A DNA stretch of 64,000 bases from Pseudoclavibacter chungangensis. GTDB taxonomy: Bacteria > Actinomycetota > Actinomycetes > Actinomycetales > Microbacteriaceae. How positions within the stretch are numbered: the first letter of the stretch is position 1; every line of letters begins with the position of its first letter. Under the pieces are notes generated by a model. It worked only from the letters and a program-made list of their open reading frames with translations. It was not told where the DNA came from and searched no databases. The translations under genes and the position numbers were made by a program. The stretch lies in the NCBI RefSeq assembly GCF_013410545.1, contig NZ_JACCFV010000001.1:868001-932000 (forward strand). Direction: 5' to 3'. Below, piece after piece: positions 1 through 7,512 of the stretch.

Positions 1-390
1 GACGACGGCTGGACGGGCTGGTGGGGCGACGAACCACCGTTCCTCACACCGTGCTTCGTGCTCACCCACCACCCTCGCGAACCGCTCGAGTTCGCGAACG
101 GCACGAGCTTCCACTTCGTCGATGCGTCGCCCGCGGAGGCGCTGCGCATGGCGAGGGACGCGGCGGGCGGCCTCGACGTACGACTCGGCGGCGGCCCCTC
201 GACCGTGAACGAGTTCCTCCGCGCCGACCTCGTCGACGTCCTCCACATCGTCATGGTCCCGGTCGTGCTCGGTCGCGGCGTGCGTGTCTGGGACCATCTC
301 GACGGCCTCGAGGATCGCTTCGCGATCGAATCCGTCAGTACGGAGAGCGGACTCACCCACCAGCTCTGGAACAGGAAGCCGAGGGGATAG
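1..390 (+). CDS. RibD C-terminal/dihydrofolate reductase-like protein, 5' truncated
   Basis: The reading frame is open from base 1 and ends at a TAG at 388-390, so the N-terminus lies outside the window. The visible 129 residues resemble the C-terminal half of the RibD_C/dihydrofolate-reductase-like family: a GGGPSTVNEFLRADLVDVL segment (glycine-rich NADPH-binding turn), then HIVMVPVVLGRGVRVWD, the usual last conserved block. Members of this family act as NADPH-dependent reductases, but in isolated copies the substrate is generally unknown. It is in the same orientation as the small gene at 482, which lies 91 bp downstream. Family assignment is fairly secure; function is not. Confidence 0.75.
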   Translation, partial: DDGWTGWWGDEPPFLTPCFVLTHHPREPLEFANGTSFHFVDASPAEALRMARDAAGGLDVRLGGGPSTVNEFLRADLVDVLHIVMVPVVLGRGVRVWDHLDGLEDRFAIESVSTESGLTHQLWNRKPRG

Positions 391-481
391 CGGACTCGTC
401 TCCGGCTCGCCTCGGTGCAGCACCCCGCCGGGACGTCGAACTCGGCGCGTGCTCCCCGACGGACTCCGAGAGAATCGACAC

Positions 482-835
482 ATGAGCTACACCCTCGCCT
501 TCTGGTCGGGCGGCGTCGATCTCGACCCCGCCGACACCTATCGTCGGTTCGGTGACACCGGGGCGGTGGACGGCGTCGAGCCGGTCGACCGGCAGCTCGT
601 GGTGCAGTCGTTCGCCGAACGGCTCCCCGGTTGGACGTGGGGTGGCCAGTTCCTGACCCCACCCGGCGTCGACCCCGAGAACGGCAGCCCGGTGTTCGAC
701 GTCCATCTCGGCGAGCAGCTTGTCGAGTTCGTCGGGTACGGCATGACGGGGAGCGCCGCCAACGCCGTCATCGACGCGATGCGCGCGCTAGGGTTCCGGC
801 TCTACGACCCGCAGACCGGCGAGCGATTCGAATAG
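482..835 (+). CDS. Small hypothetical protein (117 aa)
   Basis: This ATG-started frame is preceded by a purine-rich GAGAGAA stretch. It encodes an acidic soluble protein of 117 residues with no signal peptide or membrane segment. The N-terminus MSYTLAFWSGG and the C-terminal GFRLYDPQTGERFE are regular protein-like sequence with GC-rich third positions, so it is likely a real gene. I do not recognise a family with confidence. Its tone resembles short bacterial immunity or DUF proteins, but that is only an impression. It follows the reductase-like gene in the same direction with no visible terminator between them. Confidence 0.55.
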   Translation: MSYTLAFWSGGVDLDPADTYRRFGDTGAVDGVEPVDRQLVVQSFAERLPGWTWGGQFLTPPGVDPENGSPVFDVHLGEQLVEFVGYGMTGSAANAVIDAMRALGFRLYDPQTGERFE

Positions 836-969
836 CGGATCGGATCACGTGACGCGGCGGTGGGGTGGCCGTGCGCCGTCCATCCCCGCTCGTCGGCGGT
901 CCGATCGTGCCGCTGCTGCCGGACTCCGCGCGCTCGACGGCGCTCGACGGCAATCGGTGACGATCGCCG

Positions 970-1302
970 TCAGCCTGGCTGCGTCGGGGGGTCACGGTCG
1001 GGGGTGCGCTTCGCCCACCAGACGATCACGAAGATCGTGACGCCGATCAGCGCGAGCGTGGCGAGGCCGAACGCGAGCATGCCGACGAACGCGCCGACCA
1101 CCTGCAGCCCCTGATCCGGGTACGCCGGCTTCGTCGACTCCTCGACGAGTGCCGAGCCGGCCCACCAGGTCGCGACGCCGAGGCCGACCGTCAACAGCAC
1201 ACACACCGAGATGTTCAGCCACGGATTGAAAAAGACACCGCCCCGCTCCGTGACCTTGCGCGGGTCGGGGTGGAAGTCGGGGTCGAACGCGCGCCCCGTC
1301 AT
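970..1302 (-). CDS. Small two-helix membrane protein
   Basis: The product has 110 residues. The start is the ATG at 1302, giving MTGRAFDPDFHPDPRK. Two hydrophobic helices are evident, about residues 30-50 (SVCVLLTVGLGVATWWAGSA) and 68-95 (VGAFVGMLAFGLATLALIGV...), followed by a short basic and proline-rich tail. The frame stays open far upstream, but that part is arginine/proline-rich and looks like antisense noise, so the ATG at 1302 is preferred. No family recognised. It is divergent from the hydrolase at 1565; the 262-bp gap between them would hold both promoters, but none is convincing. Confidence 0.55.
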   Translation of the reverse strand: MTGRAFDPDFHPDPRKVTERGGVFFNPWLNISVCVLLTVGLGVATWWAGSALVEESTKPAYPDQGLQVVGAFVGMLAFGLATLALIGVTIFVIVWWAKRTPDRDPPTQPG

Positions 1303-1564
1303 CGTCCGCCCCCGAGCTCGGGCGGGCGCGGGAGCGGATGGCCTGGATCCAACATGTCGTGACCTCGCAATCATGTCGTCTCGGCCGTGAATGAACCGTT
1401 CGTCCACGACGCTACGTCGTTCGAACGGCGGCACGCTGGACGGAGGCCGACCGGCGTGCGACGCATGGGATCGGCACACCCGGTTTCGGGCGCTCGTGCG
1501 GGTCGTCGTACGTGACGTGCGAGACTCGTGGCATGGGTCACACTCGACGGCCGGTGGGGAACGC

Positions 1565-2485
1565 ATGATGCCGGAGCCTCACGTGGTGCGGCGCGGACGC
1601 GGGACCCCATTGATCGTCCTGCACGGCAACGGCGTCGATCACCGCCTCCTGCTGTCCCTCGACCACGTTTTCGCGGACGGCCCGTGGGAACGGATCTTCA
1701 TCGACCTGCCCGGATTCGGCGGCACCGCCGCGCTCACGGGAACGGGTGGCTTGATCGAGCTCGCGTGCTGGCTGGAATCGGCCGTGGACGCGTTGCTCGG
1801 TGAGGGCCCGTTCGCGATCCTCGCGAACTCGCTCGGTGGCCTGCTCGCCCTGCACCTCACCGCGCGACTCGGCACCCGCGTGTTCGGCCTCGCGCTCATC
1901 GCCCCGGTCGTCGAACCCGATCGAGCGCGCCGGACGCTCCCTGCTCGCACCGTTGTCGAACGCGACGACGCGGTGCTCGCATCACTGCCGCCGGCGGACC
2001 GCGAGGCGTTCACCGATGTCGCCGTGCGCCAGACCGCCGAGTCGTGGGCGATGTTCCGTGACCACGCGCTGCCCGGTATCCGTGCGGCCGACGGCGAGGC
2101 GATGGCCCGCCTCGCGCGGCACTATCGGCTCGACGACGGGCCGTCGCTCGGCTCGCTCCGCTTCGAGGGTCCGACGGTGATCGTGACCGGACGGCAGGAC
2201 CACGTCGTCGGGTTCCGCGACCAGTTCGAACTTCTCGACCGCTTCGACGCCGCGAGCTACGTCGTCGTCGACGGTGCCGGCCACAACGTGCACCTCGAAC
2301 AGCCGGACCTCGTCGACGCGCTCCTGCGCGAGTGGGCGCATCGCGTGGTGTCGACGGGCAAGTCGGCCCCCGGAGCCGCGCCCGGCGCGGGCACGGGCGC
2401 GGCGACCGTGGCGGTCGACCGTGCGCCGATCACCGCCGACGAGGACGTCGATACCGGCGAGCATCGGAGCGGGAACCACCCGTGA
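1565..2485 (+). CDS. Alpha/beta hydrolase
   Basis: A 306-residue alpha/beta-hydrolase fold enzyme of unknown substrate. The N-terminal strand and oxyanion turn LIVLHGNGVDH, the nucleophile elbow ANSLGG (serine in a variant G/A-x-S-x-G), the acid segment TGRQDHVVG and the catalytic histidine in GAGHNVHLEQP are all present and in order. A ~45-residue Ala/Pro/Gly-rich, then acidic, tail follows the fold and is probably disordered. The start is one of two adjacent ATGs at 1565/1568, after a GGTGGGGA ribosome-binding site. Its stop overlaps the GTG of the next gene by 4 bp (GTGA), so the two are probably translated together. Confidence 0.8.
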   Translation: MMPEPHVVRRGRGTPLIVLHGNGVDHRLLLSLDHVFADGPWERIFIDLPGFGGTAALTGTGGLIELACWLESAVDALLGEGPFAILANSLGGLLALHLTARLGTRVFGLALIAPVVEPDRARRTLPARTVVERDDAVLASLPPADREAFTDVAVRQTAESWAMFRDHALPGIRAADGEAMARLARHYRLDDGPSLGSLRFEGPTVIVTGRQDHVVGFRDQFELLDRFDAASYVVVDGAGHNVHLEQPDLVDALLREWAHRVVSTGKSAPGAAPGAGTGAATVAVDRAPITADEDVDTGEHRSGNHP

Positions 2486-3285
2486 CAACCGTCGGCCTCG
2501 AGGGGCGCCTGTGTTGCGCGAACGAAGCCGAGGCCGCGCTCGTCCGACGCCACCTCCCCGCGCACATCCGGCTCACGCATGCCGAGCCCGGCTGCCTGGC
2601 GTTCACCGTCGAGCCGAGCGACGATCCGTTCGTCTGGACCGTGCGGGAGCGCTTCGTGGACGCCGCCTCGTTCGAGGCCCACCAGGCCCGGCTCGACGAG
2701 ACGCACAACTTCACGGAGCGCGAGGTCACGGTGCGGGGTGAGACCACTACGGCCGAGGTCTCCTCGGTCGGCACGCTCGTGACGAGCAGCGGCGTCCTGT
2801 CCGTCCTCGATTTCGGCTACGACAACGACGACGCCCGCCCGCTCGCCCGCAGCGTGGCGCCGGGCGCGTACCCCGTCGACCGTGTCACGGGATTCGGACG
2901 CAATGCCGCGGTGCGCGTGCGCTTCAGCGATCACGACCCGGTCGCCTGGCACCCGGCCGCGATCCCCGGCAGCGGCCACGTCTTCGGGGTCGATGCGGGC
3001 AGTGCCTGCATCGTCGACTACGTCGCGTACGCGAGCATGACCAAGCGTGCCAAGGCGGCTCGCTACGCCCAGTTCGTCGCCGCTCCGCGCCCCGCCGCGG
3101 TCGAGGTGTCGCTCGACGCGGGCGACACGGGCATCGTCGTCGACTCCGGGTACGGCGACGGGAGCTATCCCGTCTACTGGGGTGTCGACGCGGACGGGGA
3201 GGTCGCGCAACTCGTCGTCGACTTCATGCTCCTCGTCGACGAGGACGAGGACGAGGACGAGGACGGCACGCTCGTCCATCGGTGA
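2482..3285 (+). CDS. ABM-domain protein fused to a DUF4241-like domain
   Basis: The product has 267 residues from a GTG start that overlaps the upstream stop. Residues ~1-85 look like an antibiotic-biosynthesis-monooxygenase (ABM) ferredoxin-like fold: GCLAFTVEPSDDPFVWTVRERF followed by FEAHQ. Residues ~95-260 match the general pattern of DUF4241 proteins, including FGVDAGSACIVDY and DSGYGDGSYPVYWG. The C-terminus is a run of Asp-Glu repeats (DNA 3238-3264, repeated GACGAG). ABM domains are small heme-free oxygenases or sensors; DUF4241 has no established role. The fusion and its coupling to a hydrolase suggest a small-molecule enzyme pair. Domain calls are from recall of motifs, so moderate confidence. 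Confidence 0.65.
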   Translation: MTTVGLEGRLCCANEAEAALVRRHLPAHIRLTHAEPGCLAFTVEPSDDPFVWTVRERFVDAASFEAHQARLDETHNFTEREVTVRGETTTAEVSSVGTLVTSSGVLSVLDFGYDNDDARPLARSVAPGAYPVDRVTGFGRNAAVRVRFSDHDPVAWHPAAIPGSGHVFGVDAGSACIVDYVAYASMTKRAKAARYAQFVAAPRPAAVEVSLDAGDTGIVVDSGYGDGSYPVYWGVDADGEVAQLVVDFMLLVDEDEDEDEDGTLVHR

Positions 3286-3295
3286 CGGGCGGTCG

Positions 3296-3994
3296 TCAGC
3301 CCTTCGGTCCGGGCGATGCGCCGTCCCTGCGGCGGCGGGCCGCGAGTCGGTCGAAGCCGACCATCACGTACGCGAGTGCCTCGATGACGATCGTGATGAC
3401 GAGCAGGTACAGCGCGACCCCGCCCCAGCCCTTGTCGCTCGGGTCGAAGAACGGGTACGGGTAGCGACTGCCATTCGGCCACAGTGCGTCCGTCACGAGC
3501 GGGCGCAGGAGCGCGAACGCGACGTACGCGTACGGGATCGCGGCCCACCAGAGCGGGTCCCACCAGCGCAGGGAGCCTCGGCGGGCGAACAGCAGCCAGT
3601 CGCCCATCACGAGCGCGGGCCCGATGATGTGCACGAGGTTGTCGGTGAGCGTGAACGGCTCGGAGCCGCTGTCCTGCGTGAACGCACCCGGTGCGACGAG
3701 CACGAGATAGATCAGTGCCGTGACGAGCAGGGCAAGCGCGACCCCCGCCCCGACGGGTGGGACGACCGAGGCGTTGCCGCGCACGCCGGAACGGCGGATG
3801 CGCGCGATCGTGACGACCGTGGCGACGACCGTCCAGGCGAGCCCGAGCAGATTGCTCACGGACGTGTAGTACAGCAAACCGGCGGGGGAGAAGTCGGGTG
3901 TACCGAGGCCGAGCACACGAATCACACCGATCGCGATGATCACGACCCCCGCGAGACGGTAGACGAGCGCGAGGGCGCGGATCGGGAGACGCAT
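3296..3994 (-). CDS. Pr6Pr-family six-helix membrane protein
   Basis: The 232-residue product has about six hydrophobic helices, for example 10-30 (VYRLAGVVIIAIGVIRVLGL), 40-65, 80-105, 125-140, 145-170 and 195-220. Conserved-looking loop residues include YYTSVSN after helix 1 and the Trp/Tyr-rich WWAAIPYAYVAFALLRPL region. This layout fits the Pr6Pr ('predicted six-helix') family, whose function is unknown. The C-terminus is short and basic. It ends 11 bp from the convergent ABM-DUF4241 gene with no obvious terminator. Confidence 0.7.
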   Translation of the reverse strand: MRLPIRALALVYRLAGVVIIAIGVIRVLGLGTPDFSPAGLLYYTSVSNLLGLAWTVVATVVTIARIRRSGVRGNASVVPPVGAGVALALLVTALIYLVLVAPGAFTQDSGSEPFTLTDNLVHIIGPALVMGDWLLFARRGSLRWWDPLWWAAIPYAYVAFALLRPLVTDALWPNGSRYPYPFFDPSDKGWGGVALYLLVITIVIEALAYVMVGFDRLAARRRRDGASPGPKG

Positions 3995-4247
3995 CGACAG
4001 GACTGTACGGCTGGCAGCCGGCGCGCGGGCCGGGACACGACGGGAGCGATGGATCCGGCACGGCGAGTTCGTGCGGTGGCCGCTGCTACGGCGTCCGTCA
4101 CCCGGGAGCCGCGCCGCGCGGACGTGGCTCGCGGCGGCGCGCGTGTTGCGGACGCATCACGATCCGGCCCGCATCGACGGATCCCGTCGTTGACTGGCAT
4201 CCACCGGTGACGCCGATCGAGACGGCCGCCACAGAGGAGGGAGCCCC

Positions 4248-4793
4248 GTGCTCACGGACTTCGCACGCGACCACGCCTTCACGATCGCCTGGTTCGGACT
4301 CATGGCGCTCGTCTGGTTCGGATGGGGGCAGGAGGATCCTCCTACCCGGTGGCGCTGGCGTCTCGGTGTCGGGTCGGCGCTCGGACTCGTCCTGCTCGGC
4401 GTGTTCGGTGCCGCGGTCGGCCTGCGCTGGTCGGAGGGCTCCGCGCTCGAGGGGCGCTACCACTGGTTCGGCCTGCTGGTCCTCGTCGAACTGCTCGCGG
4501 CCGGGATCGGCTGCGCCGTCCTGTGGCGACGCGAACGTCGCCGCTGGACGGCCTGGTGGGTCGCGCTCGTCGTCGCGCTCCATTTCGTGCCGCTCGCGTT
4601 CCTGCTCGACGACTGGTCGCTCGTCGTCCTCGGCCTCGTCCAGTTCGGGACACTGCTCGCGCTGCTGCCCCGACTCCGTCGCGACGATGCGACGACGAGC
4701 CGACTGGTCGGCCCCGTCATGGGCGTCACGCTGCTCGGCTTCGCCCTCGTGTCGGTCGTCGTGTTCCTCGCGAAGACCGGTGCCCCGTGGTGA
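4248..4793 (+). CDS. Membrane protein of unknown function
   Basis: Starts with GTG 5 nt after an excellent GGAGGGAG ribosome-binding site. The 181-residue product has about five hydrophobic helices, starting with FTIAWFGLMALVWFGWG and ending with VGPVMGVTLLGFALVSVVVFLA, separated by short Arg/Glu-rich loops. No signal sequence separate from helix 1 and no recognisable motif. Similar proteins are common and unannotated in Actinobacteria. It is isolated: the gene upstream is divergent and the carotenoid operon begins 430 bp downstream. Confidence 0.6.
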   Translation: MLTDFARDHAFTIAWFGLMALVWFGWGQEDPPTRWRWRLGVGSALGLVLLGVFGAAVGLRWSEGSALEGRYHWFGLLVLVELLAAGIGCAVLWRRERRRWTAWWVALVVALHFVPLAFLLDDWSLVVLGLVQFGTLLALLPRLRRDDATTSRLVGPVMGVTLLGFALVSVVVFLAKTGAPW

Positions 4794-5136
4794 CCGGGCG
4801 CGTCGACGCTCGGACACGAAGCGTGCCCCCGCCTCGTTGACGACCGCCATCACCTCGCGTCCGCACAGACTGCGGAGGTCCTGACGCGCGAGGGAGGTGA
4901 TTTCACCGGAACCGCTCACGGCGTCCCAGGGCGGGGCGAGGCTTCGGCGGGGCCCTCGGGCCATGACGCGAACGTGCCTGCCCCGGGGCCTGGGCAGCAG
5001 CACGGTTCGCAACGAGCCGCTGAACTCCGTCAGGATGTGACGCCGGTGCGTGGCTCGAGGCTGCTCCCGCGATGTGGCGGTCACCGACCACCGTCACGAT
5101 GTCGCGGGCGACGTGTGCGTCGTCGAGCGGATTCAC
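4794..5136. other. Intergenic stretch with no supportable gene
   Basis: This is the first part of the 430-bp gap before the carotenoid operon. An arginine-rich frame on the minus strand is open across it but continues into the antisense of the membrane protein at 4248-4793, so it is most likely GC-driven noise. I see no RNA gene and no clear terminator for the upstream gene. Confidence 0.4.
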
Positions 5137-5163
5137 CACGTGCCCCGAGTAGACTCGCACGTG
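5137..5163 (+). promoter_or_regulatory. Putative promoter/operator palindrome upstream of crtYc
   Basis: A nested inverted repeat is visible: CACGTG (5137-5142), then CGAGT-AG-ACTCG (5146-5157), then CACGTG again (5158-5163). Inside it lies TAGACT (5150-5155), which fits the actinobacterial -10 consensus TANNNT, about 69 nt before the crtYc start. A regulator bound here would cover the promoter. The -35 region is not recognisable. This is inference from symmetry and position only. Confidence 0.35.
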
Positions 5164-5223
5164 CTCGACGCCGACGGACCTTCGCCGTGGGTCACCCCCT
5201 TAACGCACATGAGGTGGATCGCG

Positions 5224-5592
5224 ATGGCCGATCTCGATCGATGGCAGTACCTGCTCCTCATGGGAGCCTGCCTCGCGCTCACGCTCCCGCTCGAGTGGGT
5301 GCTGCGTGCGCGCGTCTACCGTCGCCCGCTGCGGGCCCTGCAGGCGATCCTCGTGACCGTCGTCGTCTTCTCGATCTGGGACATCATCGCGATCGGCCGC
5401 GGACTCTGGCACTACAGCCCGCTCTACACGACCGGGATCATGCTGCCGTTCGGGTTCCCGCTCGAGGAGCTCGTCTTCTTCATCGTCATCCCGCTCTGTG
5501 CGCTGCTCACGTACGAGGCCGTCGGCTACGGTCTCGACGTCCTCACGGGGCTGCGACGACGTCGGCGCACGCGGGAGGACGAGGATGCCTGA
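5224..5592 (+). CDS. crtYc: Lycopene cyclase subunit CrtYc
   Basis: The 122-residue product has three hydrophobic helices and the signature FPLEELVFFIVIPLCALLTYE (Pro-Leu-Glu-Glu motif) of the heterodimeric lycopene cyclases. With CrtYd it cyclises lycopene to beta-carotene, or to other ends, at the membrane. The start chosen is the ATG at 5224 because GAGGTGG lies 6 nt upstream; an in-frame ATG at 5209 is the alternative. The stop overlaps crtYd by 8 bp. In Brevibacterium linens the same pair sits beside crtU. The C50-type cyclases CrtYe/CrtYf are homologous, but the adjacent crtU and the absence of a lycopene elongase favour the beta-cyclase assignment. Confidence 0.85.
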   Translation: MADLDRWQYLLLMGACLALTLPLEWVLRARVYRRPLRALQAILVTVVVFSIWDIIAIGRGLWHYSPLYTTGIMLPFGFPLEELVFFIVIPLCALLTYEAVGYGLDVLTGLRRRRRTREDEDA

Positions 5593-5947
5593 GTACACCA
5601 TCGCGACCGCGCTCACGCTCCTCGCCGTCGTGCTCGTCGAACTGCTCTGGCTGCGCACGGGCATCTTCCGCAAACCACGGTTCTGGATCGCGATGGCGAT
5701 CATGCTCTCGTTCCAGGTCCTCGTCGACGGGTGGCTCACGAAGCTGCACGCACCCATCGTGATCTATGACGACTCGCGCACCTCGGGCATCCGTTGGCCG
5801 TTCGACATCCCCGTCGAGGACTTCGGGTTCGGCTTCGCCATGATCACGCTCACCCTCATCGTGTGGCTCCGCGTCACGGGCCGGCACCGTGTGTCCGGCT
5901 CGTCCTCCGACGCGGCCGACGATCGCGACGGACGGCGCACCCGATGA
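5585..5947 (+). CDS. crtYd: Lycopene cyclase subunit CrtYd
   Basis: The 120-residue product is the second half of the split cyclase. It has three helices, and between helices 2 and 3 the conserved segment WPFDIPVEDFGFGFAMI, whose Pro-Val-Glu-Asp is the counterpart of PLEE in CrtYc. CrtYc and CrtYd together equal one fused cyclase of the archaeal/fungal type. The ATG lies inside the end of crtYc, and its own stop overlaps crtU by 4 bp (ATGA). The tight coupling suggests equimolar production of the subunits. Confidence 0.85.
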   Translation: MPEYTIATALTLLAVVLVELLWLRTGIFRKPRFWIAMAIMLSFQVLVDGWLTKLHAPIVIYDDSRTSGIRWPFDIPVEDFGFGFAMITLTLIVWLRVTGRHRVSGSSSDAADDRDGRRTR

Positions 5948-7512
5948 CGACGGCGCCGCGGGATCCGCGGGCCGTCCGCTTCCCGGCGACGCCGGGGGCG
6001 GCGAACTGCGCGGGGACACGGTCCGTCGTCGTCGTGGGCGGGGGCATCGCGGGCGTCGCCGCGGCGATCGGGCTCGCCGAGCGCGGCGTGCGCGTGCGCC
6101 TGGTCGAGCCCGAGGCGCAGCTCGGTGGCCGGGTGCGCGCGTGGCCCGAGGACGGCGTCGGTGGCCCGGTGACGATGAGTCGTGGCTTCCACGCCTTCTT
6201 CCGGCAGTACTACAACCTGCGCGCGCTGCTGCGGCGGATCGGGCCGCTCGAGGACCTGCTGCGCCCTGTGACCGACTATCCCGTCGTGGGCGCGAACGGC
6301 GATCGCGACACGTTCGTCGGCATCCCCCGCACGCCGCCGTGGAACTTCATGACCTTCGTCGCGAAGAGCCCCACGTTCCGGGCGCGCGACCTCGTGCGCG
6401 TCGACCTCGACACGGCACTCTCCCTGCTCGACGTGAGCTTCCCACGCACCTACCGCGAACTGAACGGCGAGAGTGCCGAGGCGTTCCTCGATCGTCTCGC
6501 GTTCCCGGAACGCGCCCGTCACCTCGCGCTCGAGGTGTTCGCGCGGAGCTTCTTCGCGCACCCGACCGAGTTCTCGGCCGGAGAACTCGTCGCGATGTTC
6601 CACAGCTACTTCCTCGGCTCGGCCGAGGGGCTCCTCTTCGACGTGCCCCGCGACGACTTCGAGACGACCCTCTGGCACCCGATGCGGGAGCGCCTCGTCG
6701 AACTGGGCGCCGAGGTCGTCCACGGGATCGTCACGAGCGTCGAACGACGGACGAGCGACGACGACCCGGCCGAGCCAGGGTGGACCGTGCGGCTCGCGGA
6801 CGACCGCACCGTCGACGCGGACGCCGTCGTGCTCGCGGCGGGCCCGGCCGCGAGCGCCGACATCGTCGCGGCGTCCGACGGGCTCGACGACGGCTGGCGC
6901 CGACGCGTCGCCGCGGGCCGCATCGCACCGGCGTTCGCGGTGCTCCGGATCTGGACCGACCGGCCCGTACGCGCCGAGCGGCCCGCGTTCCTCGGCACCA
7001 CCGGCTACGGACCGCTCGACAACGTGAGCGTGCTCGAACGCTTCGAGGACGGCGCCGCTGAGTGGGCACGCCGCAACGGCGGCAGCGTCGTCGAGCTCCA
7101 CGCGTACGCCCTTGACGACGGCGCGGACCCGGCGGCGCTGCGCGAGCGCCTCCTCGTCGAGCTCGCGCGCGTGTACCCCGAGACGCGGGCGATGGGCATC
7201 CGCCACGAGCGGCTGCTCATCGAGCGCGACTGCCCGCTGCCGGGTCTCGGCGACTGGGACGCGCGGCCCGAGGTGCGCACGCCCGAGCCCGGGCTCAAAC
7301 TCGCGGGGGACTGGTTGCGCTCCGAGCTGCCGATCGCGCTCATGGAGCGCGCGGCCACCAGCGGCTGGCAGGCGGCCAATCAATTGCTCGAACAGTGGGG
7401 ACTCGCCGGCCACGAACTGTGGAGCGTGCCCATCGCATCCCGGCAGCGGTGGCCGAGGCGCGTGCGGCGACTGCTCAGGGACGTGCGTCGAAGGCGACGC
7501 GGAATCCTCTGA
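5944..7512 (+). CDS. crtU: Isorenieratene synthase (carotene desaturase/methyltransferase) CrtU
   Basis: The 522-residue FAD enzyme has an N-terminal dinucleotide-binding motif VVVVGGGIAGVAAAIGLAE (~residues 22-40) and LGGRVRAW. The segment MSRGFHAFFRQYYNLRALL is typical of CrtU. The C-terminal FAD-contact GLKLAGDWLRSELPIALME is also present. CrtU desaturates beta-ionone rings and shifts a methyl group, turning beta-carotene into the aromatic carotenoids beta-isorenieratene and isorenieratene. Length fits the actinobacterial enzymes, which lack the Rieske domain of some bacterial relatives. Its 3' end runs 38 bp into the convergent P450 gene. Other FAD amine-oxidase-like desaturases are the alternative, but context supports CrtU. 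Confidence 0.85.
   Translation: MTTAPRDPRAVRFPATPGAANCAGTRSVVVVGGGIAGVAAAIGLAERGVRVRLVEPEAQLGGRVRAWPEDGVGGPVTMSRGFHAFFRQYYNLRALLRRIGPLEDLLRPVTDYPVVGANGDRDTFVGIPRTPPWNFMTFVAKSPTFRARDLVRVDLDTALSLLDVSFPRTYRELNGESAEAFLDRLAFPERARHLALEVFARSFFAHPTEFSAGELVAMFHSYFLGSAEGLLFDVPRDDFETTLWHPMRERLVELGAEVVHGIVTSVERRTSDDDPAEPGWTVRLADDRTVDADAVVLAAGPAASADIVAASDGLDDGWRRRVAAGRIAPAFAVLRIWTDRPVRAERPAFLGTTGYGPLDNVSVLERFEDGAAEWARRNGGSVVELHAYALDDGADPAALRERLLVELARVYPETRAMGIRHERLLIERDCPLPGLGDWDARPEVRTPEPGLKLAGDWLRSELPIALMERAATSGWQAANQLLEQWGLAGHELWSVPIASRQRWPRRVRRLLRDVRRRRRGIL

Noticed and set aside
2257..3279. 340-residue frame antisense to the ABM-DUF4241 gene
   Set aside because: Asp/Val/Arg-rich mirror of the real gene with no domain.
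4098..5084. 328-residue minus-strand frame upstream of the carotenoid operon
   Set aside because: Covers the antisense of a convincing membrane gene and has Arg/Glu-rich composition; no recognisable domain.
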